A stretch of DNA of 64,000 nucleotides from RGIG8244 sp045639325 (GTDB taxonomy: Bacteria > Verrucomicrobiota > Lentisphaeria > Victivallales > UBA1829): contig JAZUCU010000019.1 in assembly GCA_045639325.1 (NCBI GenBank), positions 62,001 through 126,000 on the forward strand, given 5' to 3'. This document shows positions 42,700-52,303 of the stretch, one piece after another (positions within the stretch are counted from its first letter, which is position 1; every line of letters starts with the position of its first letter). The position numbers and the translations under genes are program-made. The notes beneath the pieces were generated by a model. The model saw only the letters and a program-made list of their open reading frames with translations, ran no database searches and had not been told where the DNA came from.

Positions 42700-43245
42700 T
42701 CATCGGGCAGGATTGCGATAGTTTCCGGTTCCGTAAATTCCAACGATTTCACCATAAATCACGCGGTGATAATCTTTCTGCGGATACCATTCTTCGGCTG
42801 TGAACGGCGGGATATAACCGGCCGCTTTCAATTCATCGCCGTAAATCTTTTTACATTCAAAAATCAATTCCGCTTCTGCAAAACCGGGAGCGCCTACCTG
42901 ATGAGATGCAACCGGAGTCAAACCTGCAGCTGCCGCTTTATCGGCATAATCTCTGCCGGATTTGGAACCGCAGAAAGAAAGGGCATCTTTTTTCGCTGCG
43001 GGGAATGCAGAAAGAGTGAATGTGGGGTATTCATCCAGAATCGGCATGGTAAAACGCTGCGGTCTGACCAGGATCATGGCAAACGGTTTGCCCCAGATGA
43101 CGCCGAAGGAACCCCAGCCGACAGTCATCATGTTATATTTTTTCTCATTCAAGTCACCGGCGCAAAGCAACAGCCAGTCTTTCGCCCACTGGCGGAAAAC
43201 GGGCATCTGAAAATCTTCCCATGCAATAGCAGAAAGTTCAGGCAT
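42700..43245 (-). CDS. Flavin reductase-like FMN-binding split-barrel protein
   Basis: A 181-residue protein of the flavin reductase-like family (PF01613 type). FMN-site features include YNMMTVGWGSFGVIWGKPFAMILVRPQRFT and FTLSAFP. KDALSFCGSKSGRD contains the conserved Cys-Gly-x-x-S-G-R-D typical of this subgroup. It probably binds FMN, and its electron partner is unknown. It has its own promoter and leads the run to the RDD protein, thiL and tsaE. Confidence 0.85.
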   Translation of the reverse strand: MPELSAIAWEDFQMPVFRQWAKDWLLLCAGDLNEKKYNMMTVGWGSFGVIWGKPFAMILVRPQRFTMPILDEYPTFTLSAFPAAKKDALSFCGSKSGRDYADKAAAAGLTPVASHQVGAPGFAEAELIFECKKIYGDELKAAGYIPPFTAEEWYPQKDYHRVIYGEIVGIYGTGNYRNPAR

Positions 43246-43286
43246 AATAATAAATCTCCTTTATGATAAATTTCAATGTTTGGTAT

Positions 43287-43314
43287 ACAATACAGTTTTT
43301 TTTCGAAAAAACAA
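43287..43314 (-). promoter_or_regulatory. Promoter of the flavin reductase gene
   Basis: Minus strand: TTGTTT (43314-43309), 16 bases, TATTGT (43292-43287), in A/T-tract DNA. Confidence 0.5.
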
Positions 43315-43376
43315 CCCCGGAATTATAGTTTTTAAAAAGATTTTTCATTTATTTTGCGCTTTTAGCCATTTTCCGT

Positions 43377-43405
43377 TTGCCATTATACACTTTTGAGTGT
43401 AAATT
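43377..43405 (+). promoter_or_regulatory. Possible promoter with palindrome for the AICAR transformylase gene
   Basis: TTGCCA (43377-43382), 17 bases, TAAATT (43400-43405). The spacer contains the perfect palindrome TACACT-TTTG-AGTGTA (43386-43401), a candidate operator. Between here and the gene, GGCGG/CCGCC (43424-43439) can form a small hairpin. Confidence 0.4.
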
Positions 43406-43465
43406 ACAGACAGTTCAACTAACAGGCGGAATCCAACCGCCCAATTAACACAGGAGTTTATTTTT

Positions 43466-44584
43466 ATGGCAGCGAAACTTGACCGCGCAAGCTATCTTAC
43501 CGCCAATACCGGTAACTTCCCCACAGAGATCATTATGGATGGTCGTAAATTCGTAAAAGCATCGGATTTGCGTTACGGTACCAACCCCCATCAGAGTGCA
43601 GCTTTCTACCGCCCCGAAGGTCAGAAAGGCGCAATCATGGATATGATCACACTCAAAACCGGTAAAAACGGTCTCTCCCAGACAAACCTGGAAGATATCT
43701 CCGGCGCTTTGAACATCGTCAAATATTTCGACCGCTGCGCATGCGCTGTCATGAAACACGTCAACCCCAGCGGTGCCGCTGTCGCTACCGGCAGCGATAC
43801 CATGTGCGATGTCTACAAAAAAGCTCGTGACTGCGATGCCCGCGCCGCTTTCGGCAGCGTGATCGCTTTCAACCGCACCGTTGATGCAGAAACGGCAAAA
43901 GAAATCATGTCCACATTCGCAGAATGCGTTGTTGCTCCCGGATTCGATAAAGAAGCTCTTGAAATCTTCTGCGATCCCGAAGCAAAACTCAACAAACAGC
44001 TCCGCGTTCTCCAGTGCGGCCCCATCGAAACTCTCCCCCGTTATGTCGGCGATGATCCGGAAGGTCTTTACAATACCGTGAAAGTCCTTTGCGACGGCTC
44101 CCTCGTGATCGCTGCTCCCCTCCTGACTCATGTCCGTTCCATGGATGATATCCCCGCTGCAGAAAGCGAAAACAAAACAGCCGGTCACCAGATCGCTACT
44201 GTGGAACCCACAGCACAGCAGTTGGACGACCTGCTCACCGCATGGTACATCAATATCTCCGTCCGCTCCAACGGCGTTGTGATCGTCAAAGACGGTCAGA
44301 CTCTCGCAGTCGGCACCGGTGAACAGGACCGCGTCGGTGCAGTGGAACAGGCCATCGAAAAATTCCGTCAGAAATACTCCGGCACAGGCACACTGGAAGG
44401 CGCAGCAATGTCCAGCGACGGCTTCTTCCCCTTCCCCGATGCCGTGGAAACAGCGGCTGCAGCAGGTATCCGTGCAATCGTTTCTCCCGCAGGCTCTCTG
44501 AAAGATGCAGAAGTCATTAAGCGCGCAAATGAACTCGGCGTGGCTCTCCGTCATGCTCCCGAACGCGTCTTCTCTCATCACTGA
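43466..44584 (+). CDS. Stand-alone AICAR transformylase (purH-type C-terminal domain)
   Basis: A 372-residue protein equal to the transformylase half of PurH, the folate-dependent step that turns AICAR into FAICAR in purine synthesis. Motifs: LRYGTNPHQSAAFYR, KHVNPSGAAVA, DARAAFGSVIAFN, SNGVVIVKDG, GAAMSSDGFFPFPDAVE and RHAPERVFSHH. The IMP cyclohydrolase domain (normally about 200 residues ahead) is absent. The gene starts cleanly at an ATG after AGGAG, so it is not truncated. Cyclohydrolase must be supplied by another gene. Codon use suggests high expression. Confidence 0.9.
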   Translation: MAAKLDRASYLTANTGNFPTEIIMDGRKFVKASDLRYGTNPHQSAAFYRPEGQKGAIMDMITLKTGKNGLSQTNLEDISGALNIVKYFDRCACAVMKHVNPSGAAVATGSDTMCDVYKKARDCDARAAFGSVIAFNRTVDAETAKEIMSTFAECVVAPGFDKEALEIFCDPEAKLNKQLRVLQCGPIETLPRYVGDDPEGLYNTVKVLCDGSLVIAAPLLTHVRSMDDIPAAESENKTAGHQIATVEPTAQQLDDLLTAWYINISVRSNGVVIVKDGQTLAVGTGEQDRVGAVEQAIEKFRQKYSGTGTLEGAAMSSDGFFPFPDAVETAAAAGIRAIVSPAGSLKDAEVIKRANELGVALRHAPERVFSHH

Positions 44585-44612
44585 TCACTGCATTATCGGG
44601 TAAAATAATATC

Positions 44613-46814
44613 ATGGATGACCGGGTGAATACGAACACTTCAAGCAGTTCTTCCCCGGTCACGCATACCATTGCCGGGGAGATCGAAAAGGTCTTGTATT
44701 CCTCCGACGATGCCTCTTATTGCGTAGTCCGGTTCCTCGATGAAGATGGAAATCAGGTCTGCGCCAGGGGTGCGCTCGGTGGAATCGCTCCCGGTCAACA
44801 TGTGGTCTTCACCGGACGCTGGGAGACTCACAAAGAGTATGGACGCCAGCTGAAGGTGGAAAATTATTCCGTCACTCCCCCTGTCACGGCGGAAGGCATA
44901 CAGCGTTATCTTGCAAGCGGGGTATTGCCTGGAATCGGGGAAAAAACGGCAAAGCTCATTGTCGATCACTTCGGCAGAGAAACATTACACATTCTTGATA
45001 CTGCCCCGAAAAAACTCCGGGATATTCCCGGTCTGGGCAAAAAGAAAGTCGATGCCATTCGCAAAGCATGGCAGGAAAACAATGACCGCCGCACCTTACG
45101 GCTTCAACTGGAAAGTTTCGGCATTACACCCGCCTATTTCAAGCGGATCACGGAATGTTACGGCGACGAAGCAGCAGAAAAGATCCGGGAAAATCCCTAT
45201 CGCCTTGCCACCGACGTCAAAGGCATCGGATTTCTGCTAGCTGACCGCATTGCTGAAAAAGCCGGGATCGGCAAAAATGATCCCAAGCGCATGGATGCCG
45301 GGATTGCTTATTCATTCAGCCAGATGAAACTTTCCGGTCATATCTGTATGCCGGAAGATGAATTTATTTCTTACATCAGCAACATTCTTTCCGTGGAGCA
45401 GCCCGTGGCAGAAAATGCGTTGCGCAATGCTCTGATTGCCGGAAAAGCTGAACGGATCCCCTCCCCGCAATACGGAAACATGATTTATGATCCCGTCATG
45501 ATGCGGTTGGAAAATGAACTGCCGTTCCGTATTTCCGCACTGCTGCAATGTAAAACACACTGCGCGTTGCCGCTGAAGGACGTGCCCACGCCGCCGGATT
45601 CCACTTTCAGTCAGGAACAGATCAATGCAGTAAACTGTACCGGCGAATTTGCATTCTCCATCCTCACCGGGGGACCGGGGGTTGGTAAAACAACGGTCAT
45701 TTCTGAAATCACCCGTCGCGCCGGAATCGCCAAAGTGCCGGTCACCTTGGCAGCGCCGACAGGGCGTGCGGCAAAGCGAATGGAAGAAACAACCGGCAGA
45801 GAAGCGCAAACGATCCACCGTCTGTTGAAATGGGATCCCATCAAAAAAGGATTTGTGCACAACAAACAGAATCCGTTGCCGGTAGGCATTTATATTATCG
45901 ACGAAACATCCATGCTGGATATTCTTCTGGCAGTGGCATTATTCCGTGCCATCCCGAAAGGGGCATCCGTTCTCCTCGCCGGAGACCCGGATCAGCTCCC
46001 GTCCGTCGGCCCCGGCAATGTGCTGAATGACCTGATCGATTCCGGCATCTGCCCCGTATCCCGCCTGACAAAAATCTTCCGTCAGGGCAACGGCAGCGGA
46101 ATCATCCGGGCAGCCCACGCAGTCAATGCAGGAATCCTCCCCGAACGCCCCAAGGCGAATGAAGGGATCACCGATTTTTACTGGATCGAAAAAGATGATC
46201 CGGAGGAAACGGCGGACGTGATCGAACGTCTGATATCCGACCGCATTCCCGCCCGGTTCGGCTTTGATCCGGTGCGTGATATTCAATTATTATGTCCCAT
46301 GAACCGTGGTGCAGCCGGTACGTTTGCCATGAACACCAGATTGCAGGAACTCCTGAACAACAATCCGGCAAATCAGGGCTTCAGCTCCGGCGAACGCAAA
46401 TTTCTCTGCGGCGATAAAGTCATGCAGACGGTCAACAATTATGACAAAACCGTATTCAATGGCGATATGGGCTTTCTCCAATCGGTGGAACACGGCGAAA
46501 AACGCTTTACCGTCAATTATGACGGACGGGAAGTGGATTACTCCTTTGACGATGCGGACCAGCTCGTACAGGCGTACGCCGTAACCGTACATAAATCCCA
46601 GGGCTGCGAATTTCCTGCCGTTATCATGCCCATGCTTTCCCAGCACTATATGATGCTTCAGCGCAACCTGCTTTATACCGGCATCACACGTGCCAAAAAA
46701 TTAATGATTCTTGTCGGCTCTTATAAAGCCGTTTCCATGGCAGTACGGAATGCCGTCCGTACGCCGCGATACTCTCTTCTTCTGGATAAACTCAAACGCG
46801 AGGTCTCTCTATGA
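44613..46814 (+). CDS. recD2: RecD2-type ATP-dependent DNA helicase
   Basis: A 733-residue superfamily 1B 5'-3' helicase of the RecD2 class found in bacteria using it apart from RecBC. An OB-like N-terminus (about 18-90) is followed by helix-hairpin-helix segments (LPGIGEKTAKLIVDHFG and IPGLGKKKVDAIRKAW). Walker A is LTGGPGVGKTTVI, Walker B YIIDETSMLD, then GDPDQLPSVGPG and the C-terminal TVHKSQGCEFPAV. It likely acts in repair. The stop overlaps the next gene by 4 bases (ATGA). The ribosome site is weak. Confidence 0.93.
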   Translation: MDDRVNTNTSSSSSPVTHTIAGEIEKVLYSSDDASYCVVRFLDEDGNQVCARGALGGIAPGQHVVFTGRWETHKEYGRQLKVENYSVTPPVTAEGIQRYLASGVLPGIGEKTAKLIVDHFGRETLHILDTAPKKLRDIPGLGKKKVDAIRKAWQENNDRRTLRLQLESFGITPAYFKRITECYGDEAAEKIRENPYRLATDVKGIGFLLADRIAEKAGIGKNDPKRMDAGIAYSFSQMKLSGHICMPEDEFISYISNILSVEQPVAENALRNALIAGKAERIPSPQYGNMIYDPVMMRLENELPFRISALLQCKTHCALPLKDVPTPPDSTFSQEQINAVNCTGEFAFSILTGGPGVGKTTVISEITRRAGIAKVPVTLAAPTGRAAKRMEETTGREAQTIHRLLKWDPIKKGFVHNKQNPLPVGIYIIDETSMLDILLAVALFRAIPKGASVLLAGDPDQLPSVGPGNVLNDLIDSGICPVSRLTKIFRQGNGSGIIRAAHAVNAGILPERPKANEGITDFYWIEKDDPEETADVIERLISDRIPARFGFDPVRDIQLLCPMNRGAAGTFAMNTRLQELLNNNPANQGFSSGERKFLCGDKVMQTVNNYDKTVFNGDMGFLQSVEHGEKRFTVNYDGREVDYSFDDADQLVQAYAVTVHKSQGCEFPAVIMPMLSQHYMMLQRNLLYTGITRAKKLMILVGSYKAVSMAVRNAVRTPRYSLLLDKLKREVSL

Positions 46815-47686
46815 CATCACCTGTACCTTTCGATCATTCCATCATCCCTTTTGAAGCTCCTTTTGCTCCCATCGGCTTGAAAGATAACGGTTCCGCCGCC
46901 GGCAGCTGTTTTGCAGACCGGGTATTCGGGGAACTCCAGCGTTCAAAAGTGATTCGCGGCATGCGCAACCCCAATGGTATCGCCTACAATCCCTATTCCC
47001 TGCAGGAAGGTTTGCGCCATCTGGAATGTCCTTACACCCGCACCGATCTGTTTGAGTTCGACGGCATGTTTCATTCCTGGAGTCATCACGGCTATTTCTC
47101 CGATGCCGATCCGGAACAGGCATTATCCAAAATGGAAACATTCCGGAAAGACTTCAGAAAAGCATTGCGGAAATCTTCCTTCTTCATGCTCACTCTTTCC
47201 AGTGCCTATGTCTATATTCACACAAAATCAAACCGCATCACATCCAATTGCCACCGGGTCCCGGCGTGCGAATTCCAGCGGGAACTGCTCAGCCATGAAA
47301 CCTGTCGCGCCTCCATCGTTTCCGCACTCAAATGTGTCCGGGAATATGCGCCGGAATGTAAGTTGATCGTGACAGTCTCCCCCATTCTTCATGATCCCGG
47401 CGACTTGCGAAAAAACTCCATCAGCAAAGGACGTCTCATCAGTGCCGCACACGATGCCTTGGAAGGATTCGACAACGCCTGTTATTTCCCGGCATACGAA
47501 ATCATGAACTTTGAATTGCGTTCCTACCGGTATTACACGGAAGATTTGATCCACCCCAACGATACCGCCACAAAAATCATCTTCAACCGGTTCCTTGAAA
47601 CCTGTTTCACACCTGAAGCGGCTGCCGCATACGAGGCGTTCCTCAAGCAGGAAAAAGCCAACGCTCACATCGAAAGAAAAGGATAA
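46811..47686 (+). CDS. GSCFA-domain protein (SGNH-like)
   Basis: A 291-residue protein named for its N-terminal motif, here AAGSCFADRVF. The family (PF08885) is related to SGNH hydrolases: the Ser in GSCFA stands for the GDS Ser, TLSSAYVYI and VTVSPILH follow, and DLIHPNDTATKIIF is the block V His. It may be an esterase or acetyl-transfer enzyme on a surface sugar. No signal peptide is present. It is coupled to recD2 upstream (4-base overlap) and lies seven bases before asnB; these partners give no clear functional link. Confidence 0.85.
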   Translation: MTSPVPFDHSIIPFEAPFAPIGLKDNGSAAGSCFADRVFGELQRSKVIRGMRNPNGIAYNPYSLQEGLRHLECPYTRTDLFEFDGMFHSWSHHGYFSDADPEQALSKMETFRKDFRKALRKSSFFMLTLSSAYVYIHTKSNRITSNCHRVPACEFQRELLSHETCRASIVSALKCVREYAPECKLIVTVSPILHDPGDLRKNSISKGRLISAAHDALEGFDNACYFPAYEIMNFELRSYRYYTEDLIHPNDTATKIIFNRFLETCFTPEAAAAYEAFLKQEKANAHIERKG

Positions 47687-47692
47687 TACATC

Positions 47693-49540
47693 ATGTGCGG
47701 AATCGCAGGATTTTTTCTGACGGATCACTCTTCCCCATCGGATACCATTCTCCGGAATATGGCTGACGCGATGAAATTGCGCGGACCGGACGGGGAAGGA
47801 TTCTTCATCGAAAATTCCCTCGCGCTCGCCCATCGACGTCTTGCCATTATCGACCTCTCAACCGGCGATCAGCCCATGTCGGCGCATGACGGCAAATACA
47901 CCATTGTTTTCAACGGTGAAATTTTCAATTTTCTGGAATTGAAACAGGAATTGGCGGGGCAAGGACACACATTCCGCACGAAATCAGATACCGAAGTCAT
48001 TCTGGAACTCTACCGGGCATACGGACTCGATGCGTTCCGGCGCATGAACGGATTTTTTGCATTCGCCTTATATGACAAAGCGGAAAACAAGCTGATCATC
48101 TGCCGCGACCGGTTGGGTGTCAAACCGCTGTACTATTTCAAAAACAGTAAGACTTTCGCATTCGCCAGCAGTCTCAATGCGTTGAAACAGCATAACGATT
48201 TTCCCGCCGCGATGGATATGGAAAGTCTGGCAGAATATATGGCGTATCAATACGTACCCGGCGGCAAAACCATTTTCCGGAATGTGACACTTCTCCCTGC
48301 CGCCCATTATCTTGTTTTGGATCTTTCCACCGGCAAAGAGGAATGTAAACGTTACTGGTCACCTGCCGATTTGCCCATGACAAATTGCACTTATGCAGAA
48401 GCACAGGAACAGCTCCGGAAACTGACGAAAGATGCCGTACAGCGTCGAATGATTGCCGATGTTCCCCTGGGCGTATTCCTTTCCGGCGGACTCGATTCCG
48501 CCATTGTTGCGGCGCAGGCGGCAGAGTTGGCAGAGCAGGAACTGCACTGTTTTTCCATTGCGTTCGAAGACCCGGCATACGATGAAAGTGCATACGCAAA
48601 AGACTCTGCGGAATTCATCCGCAAACTCACCGGCAAACAAATTCATCATCACATCAAAACCGTTCAGCCCTGCGATTTTGATCTGCTGAAAAATATCGCC
48701 GCAGAATTCGGGGAACCGTATGCCGATGCTTCCATGCTCCCCACTTGTCTGCTCAGTCAATTCACACGCCAATCCGTCACCGTGGCATTGAGCGGCGATG
48801 GCGCCGATGAACTGTTCGGCGGTTATGACCGGTATCGTGCCATGAAGATGATGGGACAGCTCCCCCTGCCCCGTGCCATTTGCAATGCAATAAAAAATTG
48901 CCTCCCTGCCGGCGGCGAACGTACGTTTTCCGGACGTCTCCGCCGCTTCCTGACAGCTGCCGGGCTGCCTGCCGATGAACGTTACCGTTTCATCATGACC
49001 CATGGTGCAGATGCTCTTTCCGCACGTTGCGCCGGGGATGATCTGACATCAGCACTCCGCAAGTCCACCGATTCCATTCAGGGTGGAACCGATCCGGCAT
49101 GGCGGTATCCGTTCCATGACATGCTCAATTATATGCCGGGCGACGTATTACGGAAAGTAGACGTCTGTTCCATGATGAATTCGCTGGAAGTACGCTCCCC
49201 CTTCCTGGATTACCGGATTGCCGAATTTGCGTTGTCACTCCCTGCCCATTGGAAATTACAGGGCAAGAAACGGAAAAAGATTCTTTCTGAAACCTTCCAA
49301 TCAAAACTTGTTCCAGACCTGGGTGCCAGAAAAAAACGGGGCTTTGGCGTCCCCATCGCCACATGGTTCCGCGGATGCTGGAAAGAACAGCTGCATCATT
49401 ACATTCTGGAAGGGTTGCCGGAATCTTTATTCAAGCGGCAGGAACTGGAAGCCTTGCTGGCGGAACATGAGAGCGGAAAAGCAGATCACTCCTATTACCT
49501 CTTCTCTCTTCTGATGCTCGCCCTCTTTATGGAAAAATAA
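47693..49540 (+). CDS. asnB: Asparagine synthase (glutamine-hydrolysing)
   Basis: A 615-residue class II glutamine amidotransferase plus ATP-dependent synthetase. Cys2 (MCGIAGFF) is the glutaminase nucleophile once Met is removed. RGPDGEGFF, HRRLAIIDLS and FNGEIFNF follow. The synthetase PP-loop is VFLSGGLDSAIVA, with ALSGDGADELFGGY and DVCSMMNSLEVRSPFLD. The length and C-terminus (KRGFGVPIATWFRG) match the branch often used to amidate surface sugars as well as true AsnB, so the acceptor is not certain. It is the last gene of the recD2 run and is convergent with recQ, with no gap at 49540/49541. Confidence 0.92.
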   Translation: MCGIAGFFLTDHSSPSDTILRNMADAMKLRGPDGEGFFIENSLALAHRRLAIIDLSTGDQPMSAHDGKYTIVFNGEIFNFLELKQELAGQGHTFRTKSDTEVILELYRAYGLDAFRRMNGFFAFALYDKAENKLIICRDRLGVKPLYYFKNSKTFAFASSLNALKQHNDFPAAMDMESLAEYMAYQYVPGGKTIFRNVTLLPAAHYLVLDLSTGKEECKRYWSPADLPMTNCTYAEAQEQLRKLTKDAVQRRMIADVPLGVFLSGGLDSAIVAAQAAELAEQELHCFSIAFEDPAYDESAYAKDSAEFIRKLTGKQIHHHIKTVQPCDFDLLKNIAAEFGEPYADASMLPTCLLSQFTRQSVTVALSGDGADELFGGYDRYRAMKMMGQLPLPRAICNAIKNCLPAGGERTFSGRLRRFLTAAGLPADERYRFIMTHGADALSARCAGDDLTSALRKSTDSIQGGTDPAWRYPFHDMLNYMPGDVLRKVDVCSMMNSLEVRSPFLDYRIAEFALSLPAHWKLQGKKRKKILSETFQSKLVPDLGARKKRGFGVPIATWFRGCWKEQLHHYILEGLPESLFKRQELEALLAEHESGKADHSYYLFSLLMLALFMEK

Positions 49541-51613
49541 TTACCAAGTGGATTTTTTCTTTTTGCGACTGGGACGGGGTGTGTCTTCCTCTTCCTGCAA
49601 AGCCAGGTACAACGTTGTTTTATTACGCAGCCATTCTCTGCCCCGGGGCGAAATCACCAGACAGGGATAATCGGTACCGACACGTTCCAGCAAGCCAGCC
49701 GATTCCAATTCTTTCATATATGCCATAATCTTATTTTGCTTTAAGGATTTCAATAATCCGAAACAGGCATTGTCGTCATACCCGCCCTGCACAAAATCGG
49801 CAGATCGCTGACCGGCAAGCATTTGACTGAGTTTGCCTCTGCCGAATTTACCATTGAAAGATTTGACCGTCAGAAGAATGATTTCAACCGTTGTAATTTC
49901 ATGACTGTTCAAAGGCCGTGCCGCAACCGATGTTTCATTGCAATGGTCACACGTGCCGCAAGTCCAGAATTGAGCGTCCTCCCCGAAATAGGAAATCAGA
50001 TATTTCTGACGGCAGCCTTTTGCATTGACGTAATGAACCATATCATCCAGCCGTCCCATATCCAGATCCAACTTCTGTTCGTATTGCGTATAATCGATTT
50101 TCAGCTTGTTTTCTTCCGGCATCAAAAGCCGGATCGTACCGGTCCGCGGACAGGATGTATAAGAGAGTTCCTTGCCATCCAGAGCACGCAGAACCATACG
50201 GACATTCGCCTCCGGCAATGCTGCAATCTCAGCCAGGTCACGGACAGAATAACGGTGTACCTCCATGGAATTGCCACGGGCATAGGTAAGAAAACGGTTG
50301 ATAAAACGGGAACGCTGTGTTTTCTCTTCCACATGCTTTTTCTGTAATTCCTTCCAATCCTCCCGAAACATCAGAGTCACATCTCCGCTGCCCGTGCGGT
50401 TATAGCTCCGTTCCACATAACCGTGATGTTCCAATGCAGATAAGGCGGCCGTGACCTGCCCTTCATTTTTCGCTTCCGTGATCTGTTCGCAAAGATCACT
50501 GCGCGTGATTTCAATATCCGGCGAACCATTCTTTTTGAAAATGGAAAGAAGACGCCGATAGACTGCCTGAATCACTTCTTTCGGCGGATTGTTCATCTCA
50601 ATCAGAAATTCCTGCACAAAACGGTCGGCGTAGGATGACAAAAGAATACATTCCGCCGGTTCTCCGTCACGCCCCGCACGCCCGGCTTCCTGATAATACG
50701 CTTCCACCGAACCGGGAATATTATAATGGATCACACGCCGCACATCACTGCGGTCGATACCCATACCGAATGCATTGGTTGCCACAAGGACCGGCGTTTT
50801 TTCTTCCATAAACCGGTTCTGCGCTTCCGTGCGCTGCTCATCCGTCATGCCGCCATGATAGCCGATGCAACCGAAAAGATCACGAATCTGCTCAACGGCT
50901 TTCCGCGTGGAAGTATAGATGATCGTCGTTTTCTCATCCGCCAGCAATTTGGTAAGCTGTCTGTTTTTTGCTTCCGCGCCGGATGCCTCGATGACCGAAA
51001 AGGCAAGATTCGGCCGCTTGAATCCGGCAACGCATAATGACATGTTCGGACGATGCAGTTGCGTGATAATGTCGTCCCGGACTTTCTTCGTTGCCGTCGC
51101 CGTAAACGCACACACCTGAGGAATGGAAAAGGCATCCGCCACTTCCCCGAGCCGCATATAAGACGGACGGAAATCATGTCCCCATTGACTGATACAGTGC
51201 GCTTCATCCACCACCAGAATATGGGGCGGCATCGACCGGAGAAATTCCTGAAATGCCGGTGCCTGAAAACGCTCCGGTGCAACATACAAAAGTTTGATCA
51301 CGCCCTGCGCCGCCTGCTGGAGAATCTTGTACTGCTCCATGGGCGGCACGGTTGTGTTAATATAGGCGGCAGGGATATTTTTCGCAACCAGGGCATCAAC
51401 CTGGTCTTTCATCAGAGAAATCAGCGGGGATACAATCAAGCCGTATCCTTCCGACATCAGAACCGGCAGCTGGTAACACAAGGATTTCCCCGCACCGGTA
51501 GGCATGACCACGCACAGATCCTCCCCATTGTAAATACGGTCCACCACTTCCTGCTGGTTATCCAGAAAGGAGCGGTAATGAAAAAAGTGATTCAGTGCGG
51601 AGAGACTGTCCAT
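49541..51613 (-). CDS. recQ: ATP-dependent DNA helicase RecQ
   Basis: A 690-residue RecQ 3'-5' helicase. Walker A is MPTGAGKSLCYQ, Walker B VVDEAHCISQWGHDFR, and motif VI HYNIPGSVEAYYQEAGRAGRDG. The zinc-binding Cys cluster GCRQKYLISYFGEDAQFWTCGTCDHC and an RQC-like winged helix follow. The C-terminal segment (about 600-690) ends in a basic tail (RPSRKKKKSTW). A typical HRDC domain is not evident. Start 51613 is chosen because the preceding 59 in-frame residues are encoded inside the upstream protease gene and match nothing. Two bases separate it from that gene. Confidence 0.94.
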   Translation of the reverse strand: MDSLSALNHFFHYRSFLDNQQEVVDRIYNGEDLCVVMPTGAGKSLCYQLPVLMSEGYGLIVSPLISLMKDQVDALVAKNIPAAYINTTVPPMEQYKILQQAAQGVIKLLYVAPERFQAPAFQEFLRSMPPHILVVDEAHCISQWGHDFRPSYMRLGEVADAFSIPQVCAFTATATKKVRDDIITQLHRPNMSLCVAGFKRPNLAFSVIEASGAEAKNRQLTKLLADEKTTIIYTSTRKAVEQIRDLFGCIGYHGGMTDEQRTEAQNRFMEEKTPVLVATNAFGMGIDRSDVRRVIHYNIPGSVEAYYQEAGRAGRDGEPAECILLSSYADRFVQEFLIEMNNPPKEVIQAVYRRLLSIFKKNGSPDIEITRSDLCEQITEAKNEGQVTAALSALEHHGYVERSYNRTGSGDVTLMFREDWKELQKKHVEEKTQRSRFINRFLTYARGNSMEVHRYSVRDLAEIAALPEANVRMVLRALDGKELSYTSCPRTGTIRLLMPEENKLKIDYTQYEQKLDLDMGRLDDMVHYVNAKGCRQKYLISYFGEDAQFWTCGTCDHCNETSVAARPLNSHEITTVEIILLTVKSFNGKFGRGKLSQMLAGQRSADFVQGGYDDNACFGLLKSLKQNKIMAYMKELESAGLLERVGTDYPCLVISPRGREWLRNKTTLYLALQEEEDTPRPSRKKKKSTW

Positions 51614-51615
51614 AA

Positions 51616-52266
51616 TCAATTCAGAAGCATATAGAAAACACCATACGCCGTTTTCATGATCATCATGCCGAATGTGAATAAATAATGCAAACAGAAAAAT
51701 GCCGCAAAAATCAGAAAGATCAGGATCCCTTTCAATGTCTCCGAGGATCCATCCGCCATTTTCGGGAAGAGCGCACGTGCCACCGCCCAACTGTCAAGCC
51801 CCGGCGCAGGAATCAGATTCAACAGCATCAATACAATATTGTATACGCCGAAAAGAAAGAGTAAAAGCAGCAAATTCACCATCGCAGAACCCGGTTTGTC
51901 CGGTCCCATAACCTGAAGCACACCGAACAGACAGTATGAAATCAGGGCAAGCATGAAATTCGCAAACGGGCCCGCAAGTGATACCAGCAGCGGTCCGAAC
52001 GGAGTCTTCGTCCGCAACCGCTGTTCATTCACCGGAACCGCACCCCACGCAATCCCGAGAAAAAGAAACATGATGATCGACATTATCCCCATCTGTTTCA
52101 ACGGATTCAACGTAAGGTGTCCGCGATCCGCTGCCGTGTTGTCCCCCAGAAGCAATGCCGCATACGCATGACAGAATTCATGCAGGCAGATGGAAAAGAC
52201 AACGACAAGGACGATCAGGAAAAATTCCTGCGGTGAAGTCCATAATTTAGTGATAAACATTCCCAT
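51616..52266 (-). CDS. Site-2 protease family (M50) membrane metalloprotease
   Basis: A 216-residue polytopic zinc protease. The HExxH motif is SICLHEFCHAYAALLLGD, and the third ligand lies in NLIPAPGLDSWAVARALFP (the usual 'NxxPxPPLDG' with LDS here). About five hydrophobic segments are seen. This matches the compact rhomboid-like S2P group 3, with no PDZ domain. Targets are unknown. It is co-directional with pheA upstream (37 bases) and recQ downstream (2 bases). Confidence 0.9.
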   Translation of the reverse strand: MGMFITKLWTSPQEFFLIVLVVVFSICLHEFCHAYAALLLGDNTAADRGHLTLNPLKQMGIMSIIMFLFLGIAWGAVPVNEQRLRTKTPFGPLLVSLAGPFANFMLALISYCLFGVLQVMGPDKPGSAMVNLLLLLFLFGVYNIVLMLLNLIPAPGLDSWAVARALFPKMADGSSETLKGILIFLIFAAFFCLHYLFTFGMMIMKTAYGVFYMLLN

Positions 52267-52303
52267 AGATCATACTCCATTTTTGTCTGCGACAACAATC
52301 GGA

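Noticed and set aside
43406..43465. Purine riboswitch before the AICAR transformylase gene
   Set aside because: Only one small GGCGG/CCGCC hairpin is present; the three-way junction and conserved loops of purine riboswitches are missing.
43445..44581. 378-codon open frame on the minus strand, very Cys/Phe-rich
   Set aside because: A shadow of the AICAR transformylase gene; the composition is an artefact of reading codon-biased DNA backwards.
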